NCBI GenBank assembly: GCA_934102215.1
Contig: CAKOSH010000004.1
Coordinates: 62,001 to 126,000, forward strand
Source of the DNA: an uncultured Bacilli bacterium
Lineage (GTDB): Bacteria > Bacillota_I > Bacilli_A > RF39 > UBA660
Direction: 5' to 3'
DNA length: 64,000 nt
The position numbers were made by a program, and so were the translations under genes. Positions 7,816-15,874 of the stretch are shown here, in pieces. The notes under the pieces are model-generated. The model worked only from the letters and a program-made list of their open reading frames with translations. It made no database searches and was not told where the DNA came from. Within the stretch, counting starts at the first letter, position 1, and each line of letters begins with the position of its first letter.

Positions 7816-8999
7816 TTAATATGTGTCTTTTTACCTTTACTGATTATTAAATCATTAATTTCTTCTTTTGTGAATATTCTTTCTGGGTTTAATTCTTTTT
7901 CATTATTAACACTTATTCCATTACCAATAATAAGTCTTCTTGCTTCACTTTTTGATGTAGTTATTTTAGTCATTACAAGTATATCCATAAGATTCATATT
8001 GTCTTTATATTCTATTGTTTCACTTGGCATTCCTTCACTACTATATCCTTTAGTAAATACTTCTTCGCTTGTTTTCTTTGCTTTTTCTGCTTCTTCTACT
8101 CCATGTAAATCTTTAACTACTTCATATGCAAGTGTTTTTTGTGCTTCTCTTTTTTCTGGTTCTGTTTTAACTTTTTCTTCTAAAGCATCTATTTCTTCTT
8201 TAGTTAAGAATGTAAATACTTTTAAGTATTCAATAACTTTAGTATCATCTGAATTAAGTAGGTATTGATATATTAAATATGGACTAGTTTTATCTTTATC
8301 AAGCCATAAAGCATTACCCTCACTTTTTCCAAACTTTTTACCTGTTTTATCAAGTATTAATGGCATTGTAAATCCATATGCTTCAGTTCCCTCTATTTTA
8401 CGAATTAATTCTATACCTGTTGTAATATTTCCCCATTGGTCAGATCCAGCTGCTTGAAGTGTACAATTTTTATTTTTAAATAGATGCAGAAAATCAAATC
8501 CTTGAAGTAATGTATATGAAAACTCTGCATATGTAATACCACTATCAAGTCTTCTACTTATTATATCTTTATTAAGCATATAGTTAACATTAATATACTT
8601 TCCAATATCTCTTAAGAAATCTAAGAATGTAATATCTTTAGTCCAATCATAATTATTTACTACTTCTGCTTTGTTATCCAATAATCTTGTAACTTGTCTT
8701 TTTAATCCTTCTATATTTTTTTCTACTGTTTCTTTAGATATAATTTCTCTTTCAGCAGTAGGTCTAGGATCTCCAATTAATCCTGTAGCTCCACCTACCA
8801 AAAGTATAGGTTTATGTCCATGTAACATTAATCTTTTTGCTGTTACAAGTGAACTATAGTGTCCTAAATGTAATGAATCAGCTGTAGGATCTGTTCCCCA
8901 GTAAAATGTTAAACTTTCATTATTAAGTTTTTCTTCTAAATCTGGACTACTTATATCTTTAACAAGTCCTCTCCATTTTAATTCTTCAAAAAATGTCAT
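7797..8999 (-). CDS. tyrS: Tyrosyl-tRNA synthetase
   Basis: A 400-residue class I synthetase charging tRNA-Tyr. HIGH-type motif HLGHYSS, the KMSKS counterpart KFGKSEGN, the tyrosine-pocket region YTLLQGFDF and an S4-like RNA-binding domain at the C-terminus (TTSKSEARRLIIGNGISVN) are all visible, and the length is about normal. The start overlaps the dut stop by one base. Expression is expected to follow the T-box leader located upstream of dut. Confidence 0.97.
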   Translation of the reverse strand: MTFFEELKWRGLVKDISSPDLEEKLNNESLTFYWGTDPTADSLHLGHYSSLVTAKRLMLHGHKPILLVGGATGLIGDPRPTAEREIISKETVEKNIEGLKRQVTRLLDNKAEVVNNYDWTKDITFLDFLRDIGKYINVNYMLNKDIISRRLDSGITYAEFSYTLLQGFDFLHLFKNKNCTLQAAGSDQWGNITTGIELIRKIEGTEAYGFTMPLILDKTGKKFGKSEGNALWLDKDKTSPYLIYQYLLNSDDTKVIEYLKVFTFLTKEEIDALEEKVKTEPEKREAQKTLAYEVVKDLHGVEEAEKAKKTSEEVFTKGYSSEGMPSETIEYKDNMNLMDILVMTKITTSKSEARRLIIGNGISVNNEKELNPERIFTKEEINDLIISKGKKTHIKVNLVK

Positions 9000-9484
9000 T
9001 ATTTTCCCTCCTTATTAGTAGAACCAATTCCACCAGTTCTTTCATTTTCTATTTCTTCTTCATCATCAACAATTAAATACTTCATAAATATTCCTTGAGC
9101 AATTCTATCTCCTATATTAATTTTTACTTCTGTATTACCGTGATTAATAAGTTTAACTTTAAAATGTCCTTCATTATCAATATTATTATAAAAATCACTA
9201 TCAATAACACCAACACTATTAGCAAGTGTAATATTATATTTATATCCAAAAGAACTTCTTCCATATAAATATAGAACTTCATCACTATTCATACTTACTT
9301 TAAGTCCAGTAACAAATATGTGAGCTTCTCCTGGTTTCAAAGTATACTTTTCTAAACTGGCTATATCATATCCAGCACTTCTTTTAGTACTTCTTTTTGG
9401 TAATAAATAGCTTTCATATAGTTCTTTATCATCACTGATATCTTTCTTAAATTGTTCAAAACTAATCTTCTCAAATTTTCTCAT
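8999..9484 (-). CDS. dut: dUTP diphosphatase
   Basis: A 161-residue trimeric dUTPase: it hydrolyses dUTP to dUMP and pyrophosphate, keeping uracil out of DNA. Motifs: KRSAGYDIAS (motif 1), YGRSSFGYK (motif 2), NSVGVIDSDFYNN (motif 3), DRIAQGIF (motif 4) and the C-terminal Gly-rich ERTGGIGSTNK (motif 5). GGAGGAAG precedes the ATG. It is the first gene behind a T-box leader, which is unusual for dut, and is coupled to tyrS. Confidence 0.95.
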   Translation of the reverse strand: MRKFEKISFEQFKKDISDDKELYESYLLPKRSTKRSAGYDIASLEKYTLKPGEAHIFVTGLKVSMNSDEVLYLYGRSSFGYKYNITLANSVGVIDSDFYNNIDNEGHFKVKLINHGNTEVKINIGDRIAQGIFMKYLIVDDEEEIENERTGGIGSTNKEGK

Positions 9485-9489
9485 TCTTC

Positions 9490-9700
9490 CTCCAAAATAA
9501 AAAGATGATACACAAAGGACGACTATTGCCGTGGTACCACCTTATTTTATAGTTAAACTATTTCTCTTATGACTATAAAGCATCACCATTAAATTCAAAA
9601 ATCAGTAACTTCTTTATAAAAATTCATTAGTTTACACCAACCACTAACTCTCTATAGATTATTTCTATAAATACAAATAATTTCATCAACATTTAATAAC
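9490..9700 (-). promoter_or_regulatory. T-box leader, probably tyrosine-responsive
   Basis: In minus-strand orientation the leader shows AGAGAG followed by GGTTGGTG (stem I landmarks), a UAC triplet at 9605-9607 in the expected specifier area, the invariant GGTGGTACCACG (9530-9541), a terminator stem (ACGGC-AATA-GTCGT with outer AAGG/CCTT) and a downstream T-run. Uncharged tRNA would stabilise the antiterminator. Tyr specificity is inferred from UAC and from tyrS in the operon. Confidence 0.9.
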
Positions 9701-9703
9701 AAA

Positions 9704-9732
9704 AGTATATATTATTTTGAATGTGTTGTCAA
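9704..9732 (-). promoter_or_regulatory. Sigma-A promoter of the T-box operon
   Basis: TTGACA (minus strand, 9727-9732), 17-bp spacer, TATACT (9704-9709), placed just upstream of the T-box RNA. Confidence 0.8.
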
Positions 9733-9743
9733 TTACATTTAAA

Positions 9744-9768
9744 GAAAAAAACTAACATTTCGTTAGTC
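9744..9768 (-). terminator. Intrinsic terminator after efp
   Basis: ACTAAC-GAAAT-GTTAGT stem followed by seven T on the minus strand, immediately after the efp stop. Confidence 0.9.
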
Positions 9769-10326
9769 TTAAGCTCTACTAAAATATTTACCATCTCTTG
9801 TTGTGATAACTACTTCTTCACCTTCACTAATAAATAATGGAGCTTTTAAAGTATATCCAGTTTCAATAGTAATATCTTTTTGTGCACCACTTGTAGTATT
9901 TCCTTTAACTGCATCAGGAGCACTAATTACTTTATAAGAAACTTTTTCAGGTAAACTAATTCCAATAATTTCTCCTTCAATACTCATTGATTCAACATTA
10001 ATTCCTTCTTTTAAGAATTTAGCATCATCACCAATAAGTTTTGCATCAAGTTCAATTTGATCATAAGTATTATTATCCATAAATACATACTTATCACCAG
10101 CATTATATAAATATGAAAGTTGATTCTTACGTACATCAGCTTTTTCCATCTTAATACCAGCATTGAATGTAATTTCTTGAGTAGTACCAGCTTTTAAATT
10201 CTTAAGTTTAGTTTTAACAAAAGCACTACCCTTTCCTGGTTTAACATGTTGGAATTCAACTACTTGGTAGATAACTCCTTCATATTTAATAGTCATACCA
10301 TTTTTAATATCATTAACATTAAACAT
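9769..10326 (-). CDS. efp: Translation elongation factor P
   Basis: 185 residues, the standard EF-P length with three beta-barrel domains. It relieves ribosome stalling at polyproline. VKPGKGSAFV contains the conserved lysine that is modified in many bacteria, and the C-terminal signature around PLFISEGEEVVITTRDGKYFSRA is intact. It lies 11 bases after rpmG, with a weak Shine-Dalgarno sequence in the gap, and is followed by a terminator, so rpmG-efp is a two-gene unit. Confidence 0.97.
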   Translation of the reverse strand: MFNVNDIKNGMTIKYEGVIYQVVEFQHVKPGKGSAFVKTKLKNLKAGTTQEITFNAGIKMEKADVRKNQLSYLYNAGDKYVFMDNNTYDQIELDAKLIGDDAKFLKEGINVESMSIEGEIIGISLPEKVSYKVISAPDAVKGNTTSGAQKDITIETGYTLKAPLFISEGEEVVITTRDGKYFSRA

Positions 10327-10337
10327 ATATTAAATAC

Positions 10338-10505
10338 CTACGCTTTCTTTTCTTTGTGAGCTGTTGTTTTATTGCATCTTGAACAGAATTTCTTAATTTC
10401 CATTTTTCCTTCAGTATTCTTTTTATTCTTACTTGTTAAATAATTAATTTCTTTACATACAGTACATTGTAATGCAATACCTTCTCTATTTTCTTTCTTT
10501 GCCAT
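10338..10505 (-). CDS. rpmG: Ribosomal protein L33 (zinc type)
   Basis: 55 residues starting MAKKENREG, with two CxxC pairs (CTVC and CSRC) that bind zinc, the C+ form of L33. AAGGAGGAAAC precedes ATG 10505; the frame is open upstream for 30 more codons but that part is not L33-like. It belongs to the large ribosomal subunit. It is upstream of efp and divergent from the SDR gene. Confidence 0.93.
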   Translation of the reverse strand: MAKKENREGIALQCTVCKEINYLTSKNKKNTEGKMEIKKFCSRCNKTTAHKEKKA

Positions 10506-10581
10506 TATAGGTTTCCTCCTTTTTTTTACATAGAGATTATAACAAATAAAACAAATAATGACAAGAGATTTTATGTTTTTA

Positions 10582-10610
10582 TTGAGAAAAATCATTAAAC
10601 ATGATAAAAT
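10582..10610 (+). promoter_or_regulatory. Sigma-A promoter of the SDR operon
   Basis: TTGAGA, 17-bp spacer, TAAAAT, about 24 bases before the ATG of the SDR gene. Confidence 0.75.
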
Positions 10611-10633
10611 ACATACGAAAAAACGGAGGAAAT

Positions 10634-11368
10634 ATGAATAAAAAGTGTGTTTTAGTAACAGGTTCTAGTATAGGTCTTGGAGCGTCTATAATAAGAAAAT
10701 ATGCGAGTATGGGATATAATACAGTTATTACTTATAATAGTCATAAAGATGAAGCAATAAAATTACAAAAAGAAATAAAAGATAAATATAATACTGAATC
10801 TTTAGTAATAAAATGTGATATATCTAAAGAAGAAGATATTGAAAATTTAAAAAATGAGATAATTAATAAATTTAATAAATTAGATGTTTTAGTAAATAAT
10901 GCTAGTATAGCGATAGATACAACATTTAGTGATAAAACAAAAGAAAACTATATGAAAATATTAGAAGTTAATCTAGTTGGAACATTTCTTGTATCTAAAA
11001 TAATATCTACTATAATGAATGATAATAGTAGTATTATAAATATAAGTTCAACTAATGGAATAGATACTTATTATGAATATAGTCTTGATTATGATAGTTC
11101 TAAAGCTGGAATAATTAATTTAAGTCATAATCTAGCAAACTATTTAAGTCCTAAAATAAGAGTTAATACAATATGTCCTGGATGGATAAATACTCCTATG
11201 AATAAAGATATGGACACAGAATTTAGAAAGCAAGAAGAAGATAAAATATTACTTAAGAGATTTGCTGAAGCAGATGAAATAGCTAATCTTGTATATTTTA
11301 TATCTAGTAATGATGCAAGCTATATAAATGATTCAGTTATAAGAATAGATGGTGGTAAGAAATGTTAA
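10634..11368 (+). CDS. Short-chain dehydrogenase/reductase (FabG-like)
   Basis: About 244 residues with a Rossmann fold: TGSSIGLGASI (nucleotide-binding TGxxxGxG), NNAS, INISSTNG (catalytic Ser), YDSSK (catalytic YxxxK) and the family CPGWINTPM. It uses NAD(P)H to reduce a carbonyl. It resembles 3-oxoacyl-ACP reductase, but its pairing with a PLP enzyme rather than fatty-acid genes leaves the substrate open. ATG 10634 follows GGAGG; an earlier in-frame ATG is the -10 box. It overlaps the next gene by seven bases. Confidence 0.9.
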   Translation: MNKKCVLVTGSSIGLGASIIRKYASMGYNTVITYNSHKDEAIKLQKEIKDKYNTESLVIKCDISKEEDIENLKNEIINKFNKLDVLVNNASIAIDTTFSDKTKENYMKILEVNLVGTFLVSKIISTIMNDNSSIINISSTNGIDTYYEYSLDYDSSKAGIINLSHNLANYLSPKIRVNTICPGWINTPMNKDMDTEFRKQEEDKILLKRFAEADEIANLVYFISSNDASYINDSVIRIDGGKKC

Positions 11369-12591
11369 AACTTAATAATAAATATATAGAACTAGTTAAT
11401 AATGAAGAAAAAGAATTAATAGATATTTTTAGTGAAATAGATAATAATACATTTAATAATAGTAAGAAAGTATTAGATGCTTTTCATAAATATAATATAA
11501 GTGAAAGTGATTTAAATGGAACTACTGGATATGGTTATAATGATATTGGTAGAGATAAAATAGAAAGTATTTTTGCATATATTCTTGATACTGAAGATGC
11601 TCTTGTAAGAACACAAATAATATCTGGAAGTCATGCGATAAGTACTGCTTTATTTGCTGTTTTAAGACCAAATGATACACTTTTAACAATAACAGGTACT
11701 CCATATGATACATTACATGAAGTAATTGGTATTAAACAAAATAATAGTTCACTTATGAGTTATAATATTAATTATAAAGAAATAGATTTAAAAGGCAATG
11801 ATTTTGATTATGATAAGATTAAAGAGAAAATAGAAAATAATAATATTAAAATGATACATATTCAAAGAAGTAGAGGCTACTCTCTTAGAGATTCATTAGA
11901 TGTAAATAAAGTTAATAATGTAATAGATTTTATCAAAAAGATTAATAAAGACATTATAGTATTTGTAGATAATTGCTACTGTGAATTTGTAGAAACAATA
12001 AATCCTAAAGCAGACTTAATTGCGGGAAGTTTAATAAAGAATTTAGGTGGCGGTATTGCTCGTAATGGTGGCTATATTGCTGGTAAAAAAGAACTTATAA
12101 AGTTATGTGCTGAAAGATTAAATGTGGTAGGAGAAGGAAAAGAAGTAGGACCTAGTGGAAATGCTAATCGTGAATTCTTACAAGGACTATATTTATCACC
12201 TTCAGTAGTATCTTCTGCTTTAAAAACAGCTATTCTAACGAGTAAAGTATTAGAAACTCTAGGTTTTAAAGTAAGTCCAAGATATAATGAACACAGAGCT
12301 GATATAGTAGAACTAATATATTTTAATAATAGAGAACAAATGATAAAGTATGCTGAAGGAATTCAACATAGTGGAGCAATAGATGCGAATGTGAGCCCTA
12401 TTCCATCCCCTATGCCAGGTTACACTGATGAAATAATAATGGCTTCTTCTTCATTTATACAAGGAAGTTCGATAGAAATATCATGTGATGGACCATTAAG
12501 AGAACCATTCGTAATATATGAACAAGGTTCACTTACATATGAATATGGTAAGATATCACTTATTAATGCAATATCACATTTAAATGAATAA
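11362..12591 (+). CDS. Aluminium-resistance / methionine gamma-lyase-like PLP protein
   Basis: A 409-residue fold-type I PLP enzyme of the family annotated as aluminium resistance protein (YnbB-like). Signatures: GTTGYGYNDIGRD, the segment RTQIISGSHAIS, FVDNCYCEFVE, and GSLIKNLGGGIARNGGYIAG with the probable PLP-binding lysine. The real substrate of the family is poorly defined. It overlaps the SDR gene by seven bases, so they are cotranscribed and coupled. A terminator hairpin follows directly. Confidence 0.88.
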   Translation: MLKLNNKYIELVNNEEKELIDIFSEIDNNTFNNSKKVLDAFHKYNISESDLNGTTGYGYNDIGRDKIESIFAYILDTEDALVRTQIISGSHAISTALFAVLRPNDTLLTITGTPYDTLHEVIGIKQNNSSLMSYNINYKEIDLKGNDFDYDKIKEKIENNNIKMIHIQRSRGYSLRDSLDVNKVNNVIDFIKKINKDIIVFVDNCYCEFVETINPKADLIAGSLIKNLGGGIARNGGYIAGKKELIKLCAERLNVVGEGKEVGPSGNANREFLQGLYLSPSVVSSALKTAILTSKVLETLGFKVSPRYNEHRADIVELIYFNNREQMIKYAEGIQHSGAIDANVSPIPSPMPGYTDEIIMASSSFIQGSSIEISCDGPLREPFVIYEQGSLTYEYGKISLINAISHLNE

Positions 12592-12597
12592 ATAAAT

Positions 12598-12632
12598 CTC
12601 TTACTAATAAACTATTAGTAGGAGGTTTTTAT
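12598..12632 (+). terminator. Terminator whose 3' arm carries the next gene's Shine-Dalgarno sequence
   Basis: A 12-bp stem (CTCTTACTAATA with TATTAGTAGGAG, one G-U, loop AAC) followed by GTTTTT. The AGGAGG for the TTG start at 12633 lies mostly inside the 3' arm, so a folded hairpin would both end the upstream transcript and hide the ribosome site. Confidence 0.8.
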
Positions 12633-12887
12633 TTGAAAAAAGAACTACTTAAGAATTATATATCAAAACTGACTAAACAAGATATAATAAATTATCTAAG
12701 TAAAGAATGTATACCAGCATCAAATGAAGAAATAGATATGATTTATAATGCTATTAAGAATGACTATGAAGAGATATTAGAAACTAATTTCATGAATTAT
12801 ATTTCAAATTATAAATTAAATTTTAATCCAGATCTATATAGAACAATAATTGAAAAATATAACCAATATAAAAAGTTTATTGAATAA
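12633..12887 (+). CDS. DUF2624-like small protein (YqfT-like)
   Basis: 84 residues, helical and charged (KKELLKNYISKLTKQDIINY...), cytoplasmic. It resembles DUF2624/YqfT, which in Bacillus also lies beside the endonuclease IV gene; that shared neighbourhood is the best support. The start is TTG with AGGAGG seven bases upstream. The Shine-Dalgarno sequence is part of a terminator stem. The last 11 bases overlap the convergent nfo gene. Function unknown. Confidence 0.7.
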   Translation: MKKELLKNYISKLTKQDIINYLSKECIPASNEEIDMIYNAIKNDYEEILETNFMNYISNYKLNFNPDLYRTIIEKYNQYKKFIE

Positions 12888-12903
12888 AATCAGTAAACTT
12901 TTT
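12870..12903. terminator. Bidirectional terminator inside two coding ends
   Basis: AAAAAGTTTA...TAAACTTTTT inverted repeat spans both stop codons of the convergent DUF2624-like and nfo genes, giving a T-run on either strand. Confidence 0.75.
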
Positions 12904-13758
12904 ATTCCTAATACTCTCTATTTCCATTTTATATGGAGCATAAGCATCTCTATCATTTCTATTTACATATGGTGTTTCTAATATAAATGGTATACCTTCT
13001 AATCTATCATTATAAACGACATTAATTAAGTTATCAAATCCAATAGTACCATATCCAATATTAGCATGTCTATCTTTATGACTTCCAATAGGATTTAAAC
13101 TATCATTTACATGAACACATTTTATTTTATTAATACCTATCTTTCTATCAAATTCATCTAAGAATTCATCAAATCTAGATATATCAATACCAGAATCATT
13201 CATATGACAAGTATCTATACATATGCCTATTCTATCTTTATCATTTATTTTATCAATAATACTTTTAAGTTCATCAATAGAAGTACCTACTTCATTACCT
13301 TTACCAGCCATATATTCTAAAAGTATCATTACATCTGTAGTTTTTTCATATATTTTATTTATACCTTCAGCAATATTAGAAATTGCTTCTTCTTTTGTAC
13401 ATGTAGTAGCACTACCAGGATGAAGAACTATTTTATCTAGTCCTAATTCTTTTACTCTATTTAATTCATTTATTAAGAATTCTATATAAAATTCATATTT
13501 TTTCTCATCACTTTTATTTGCTAAATTAACTATATATGGAGCATGAACAATAACGTTTTTAGGATTTATATTATTTTCAAGCATAACTTTAAATGCTTCA
13601 TATGTATATTCATCATTTATACCACTTCTTATAGTACTTTGAGCACCACCTGTATATATCATAAATGTATTTGCATTATAGCTAAGTGCTTCTTCTACAC
13701 TACCAAGTAATTGTTTCTTACTATTAAAACTCACATGACTTCCTATTATTAAATTCAT
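12877..13758 (-). CDS. nfo: Endonuclease IV
   Basis: 293 residues, an AP endonuclease that incises abasic sites in base-excision repair. Zinc-site signatures of the TIM-barrel family are present: GSHVSF, IVLHPGS, LEYMAGKGNEVG, GICIDTCHMNDSG, VHVNDSLNPIGSHKDRH, IGYGTIG and ILETPY. Length is normal (about 280-300). Convergent with the DUF2624-like gene, sharing a terminator. Confidence 0.95.
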   Translation of the reverse strand: MNLIIGSHVSFNSKKQLLGSVEEALSYNANTFMIYTGGAQSTIRSGINDEYTYEAFKVMLENNINPKNVIVHAPYIVNLANKSDEKKYEFYIEFLINELNRVKELGLDKIVLHPGSATTCTKEEAISNIAEGINKIYEKTTDVMILLEYMAGKGNEVGTSIDELKSIIDKINDKDRIGICIDTCHMNDSGIDISRFDEFLDEFDRKIGINKIKCVHVNDSLNPIGSHKDRHANIGYGTIGFDNLINVVYNDRLEGIPFILETPYVNRNDRDAYAPYKMEIESIRNKKFTDFIQ

Positions 13759-13798
13759 TTCACATCACCAATAACATTATAAAATATTTTTTCAAAAT

Positions 13799-13817
13799 AA
13801 AAAAGCCCTAAGGCTTT
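13799..13817 (-). terminator. Intrinsic terminator
   Basis: AAAGCC-TTAG-GGCTTTTTT on the minus strand, downstream of the prepilin gene at 13841. Confidence 0.85.
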
Positions 13818-13840
13818 AATACACTATAATTTAATAGTTA

Positions 13841-14302
13841 TTATTGTGCTACAACATCTTGAGCATTAAATTCTTTCCCATCAGTTTTAGTAAATGTATA
13901 CTTATAAGTTCCATCATAAGAGAAAACTTTCTTAACAGCACCATCAGTATCATTAAATTCTACGTAAAAAGAAGTTAAATTTCCAGCATCTTTTGAAATT
14001 ATACAATACTTACTAGAAGTATAATCAGCTGGGCTATTTTCACAATCAACTGTAGTTACAGAAGCAGCACCAACAGCTTCACTTACCTTTGAATCTTTAA
14101 TGGCATAATTAGTATATTTACCAAAATTAGCTAAATATTGTTGTTGAGCAATTCTTATCATATCTTTTGTTTCAGTAGCAAATGTATCTTTCTTAGCATT
14201 GTTAAACATTCCTAAAACATTTGGTACAGCTACTAATACTAATATAGCAAGAATAGCAATAACAGCTAATAATTCTACTAAAGTAAAACCTTTCTTATTC
14301 AT
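13841..14302 (-). CDS. Type IV prepilin-like (pseudopilin) protein
   Basis: 153 residues. A class III signal peptide (MNKKG/FTLVELLAV) with Glu5 of the mature form, then a hydrophobic alpha-1 helix ending in VAVPNVLGMFNNAKKD. The globular part has a Cys pair (TVDCEN...SKYCII) that may form a D-region disulphide. Such proteins are cleaved by a prepilin peptidase and polymerise or act as minor pilins; no assembly ATPase or peptidase is in this window. The leader is almost identical to that of the paralogue at 15019. Confidence 0.88.
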   Translation of the reverse strand: MNKKGFTLVELLAVIAILAILVLVAVPNVLGMFNNAKKDTFATETKDMIRIAQQQYLANFGKYTNYAIKDSKVSEAVGAASVTTVDCENSPADYTSSKYCIISKDAGNLTSFYVEFNDTDGAVKKVFSYDGTYKYTFTKTDGKEFNAQDVVAQ

Positions 14303-14357
14303 AATAAATACCTCATTCCTTTCTATATTATCTTTACAATATTAATTATAAATTAAT
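14303..14357. repeat. Duplicated prepilin leader, copy 1
   Basis: 55 bases upstream of the prepilin at 13841 match 15556..15610 with a single difference, including the Shine-Dalgarno sequence GAGG. This shows recent duplication of a whole gene cassette. Confidence 0.85.
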
Positions 14358-14365
14358 TATAAAAA

Positions 14366-14396
14366 TATGTCAATCATGACAATAATATTTTTTTAA
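14366..14396 (-). terminator. Intrinsic terminator
   Basis: On the minus strand, ATATTATTGTCA-TGAT-TGACATAT followed by TTTTT, placed after the variant prepilin at 14450. Confidence 0.55.
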
Positions 14397-14449
14397 TTTA
14401 TATATCATTTACACTAAATTAGTAAAATATTTCTATACAAGTTTTTTGG

Positions 14450-14917
14450 CTATTTAATTTTTATAATATCAAACGTACCATCAATAGAAGAATCAAAATC
14501 ATAATAATACATATCATTAAAAGAATAAATAGTTTTAACTTCTGCTTTTAAAGCATCAAAAGTAATTATAAAGCCTTTTAAATTAGTGCCTTTTCTTTTA
14601 ATTTTACAATACTTTTTAACATTTATAACTTTCCCATTAGAATCAGTTATAACCTCTGGACCGCTAGATATTGTACACTCTTTTGTATCTATAATTTTTG
14701 AGTTTTTATCTTTTGAACCTTCCATAGCATAATAATTCCACTTACCAAAATTAGATAAAAATTGTTGCTGAGCAATTCTTACCATATCTTTTGTTTCAGT
14801 GGTAAATGTATCCTTCTTAGCATTATTAAACATACTAAGTACATTTGGAACAGCAATAATAACAAAAATAGTTAATAATTCTACAATAGCAAAACCTTGT
14901 TTTTTCATAATAATCAT
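14450..14917 (-). CDS. Variant prepilin-like protein with shortened alpha-1 helix
   Basis: 155 residues; clearly a paralogue of its neighbours (FNNAKKDTFTTETKDMVRIAQQQFL matches them with few changes). The signal helix differs: GFAIVELLTIFVIIAVPNVL lacks six residues present in both siblings and has A-I for T-L before VELL. Glu5 is retained. The shortened helix could weaken pilus packing or give a specialised subunit. By homology translation may begin at ATG 14908 (MKKQGF); AAGGAG is close to the first ATG. Confidence 0.8.
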   Translation of the reverse strand: MIIMKKQGFAIVELLTIFVIIAVPNVLSMFNNAKKDTFTTETKDMVRIAQQQFLSNFGKWNYYAMEGSKDKNSKIIDTKECTISSGPEVITDSNGKVINVKKYCKIKRKGTNLKGFIITFDALKAEVKTIYSFNDMYYYDFDSSIDGTFDIIKIK

Positions 14918-14954
14918 TCAACTCCTTTTTATAATATCTTTACAACTTCACCAA

Positions 14955-14997
14955 AATTATGAAAAAAATATGTCAATAAACATATTTTTTCATAATT
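14955..14997 (-). terminator. Long AT-rich hairpin, probable terminator
   Basis: An almost perfect 17-bp inverted repeat (AATTATG...CATAATT, loop of eight bases), AT-only apart from three G-C pairs, downstream of the prepilin at 15019. It is symmetric, so it could work on either strand. Confidence 0.6.
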
Positions 14998-15018
14998 CAA
15001 TATTTTTACAAAATAATT

Positions 15019-15555
15019 TTATTGTGCTTCAACTTTTTTCATATCAAAAACTGTCTCTCCTGTCTCTCCATCTTTTGGGAAAGTATAAGTATATGTTCTA
15101 TCAGTAGATGTTACAGTTTTTACATCACCTTTAGAAGGTTCAAATGTAATTATAAAGCTTGTCAAATTTCCTGCATCTTTATCAATTTTACAATAAGTTG
15201 TTGACCATTCATATTTGTCTTTATCATCAGTTGCACTAGCATTTTTAACTACTGGCTCACCTTTTTGATTTAACTTAATTACACTACTAGGTCCAGTTGT
15301 TGATGTACAAGTTATTGTTTGTATTTTTTCATCATCTGTTATAGAACCTTCTACAGCATACTTAGTATATTTACCAAAATTAGCTAAATATTGTTGTTGA
15401 GCAATTCTTATCATATCTTTTGTTTCAGTAGCAAATGTATCTTTCTTAGCATTGTTAAACATTCCTAAAACATTTGGTACAGCAACTAATACTAAAATAG
15501 CAAGAATAGCAATAACAGCTAATAACTCTACTAAAGTAAAACCTTGTCTTTTCAT
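15019..15555 (-). CDS. Type IV prepilin-like (pseudopilin) protein
   Basis: 178 residues with MKRQG/FTLVELLAV, a complete hydrophobic alpha-1 helix and the same first 60 mature residues as the protein at 13841; the two then diverge. An insertion of polar residues lies between the two Cys (TITCTS...TTYCKI). Mature N-terminus and Glu5 are intact. This is probably the founder or sister of the tandem set of three. The assembly machinery must be elsewhere. Confidence 0.88.
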   Translation of the reverse strand: MKRQGFTLVELLAVIAILAILVLVAVPNVLGMFNNAKKDTFATETKDMIRIAQQQYLANFGKYTKYAVEGSITDDEKIQTITCTSTTGPSSVIKLNQKGEPVVKNASATDDKDKYEWSTTYCKIDKDAGNLTSFIITFEPSKGDVKTVTSTDRTYTYTFPKDGETGETVFDMKKVEAQ

Positions 15556-15610
15556 AATAAATACCTCATTCCTTTCTATATTATCTTTACAATACTAATT
15601 ATAAATTAAT
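15556..15610. repeat. Duplicated prepilin leader, copy 2
   Basis: The second copy of the 55-base leader described at 14303..14357, differing at one base. Confidence 0.85.
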
Positions 15611-15649
15611 AAAAAATATAAGTCAACAGCTTTATGTATATAATGTAAA

Positions 15650-15874
15650 CTATTCATTAGAAAGGTTTATTATTTTAGTTACTAAATCAACTGTATCAAC
15701 AAAATTATCTACTTTATCTATAGTTCTAAGTTTATATTTCTTTTTCATTTCTTTAACAAATTTATCATAAGAAGATGGATCTCTATTAAGTTCTTTATAC
15801 CAATTAGAGTTTTCTCTTAAATATTTTTTAAATCTAGGATCTTTATCAAGTTTCTCTTTTACTTCTTTATACAT
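15650..15874 (-). CDS. YlbE-like protein
   Basis: 74 residues. The pattern MYKEVKEKLDKDPRFKKYLR, then NSNWYKELNRDPSS and a C-terminal VDNFVDTVDLVTKII, fits the YlbE family of Bacilli, whose N-terminus has the same WYR-LSRNP core. The role is unknown. It is coupled to the YlbD-like gene by a one-base overlap, the same order as in Bacillus. Confidence 0.75.
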   Translation of the reverse strand: MYKEVKEKLDKDPRFKKYLRENSNWYKELNRDPSSYDKFVKEMKKKYKLRTIDKVDNFVDTVDLVTKIINLSNE

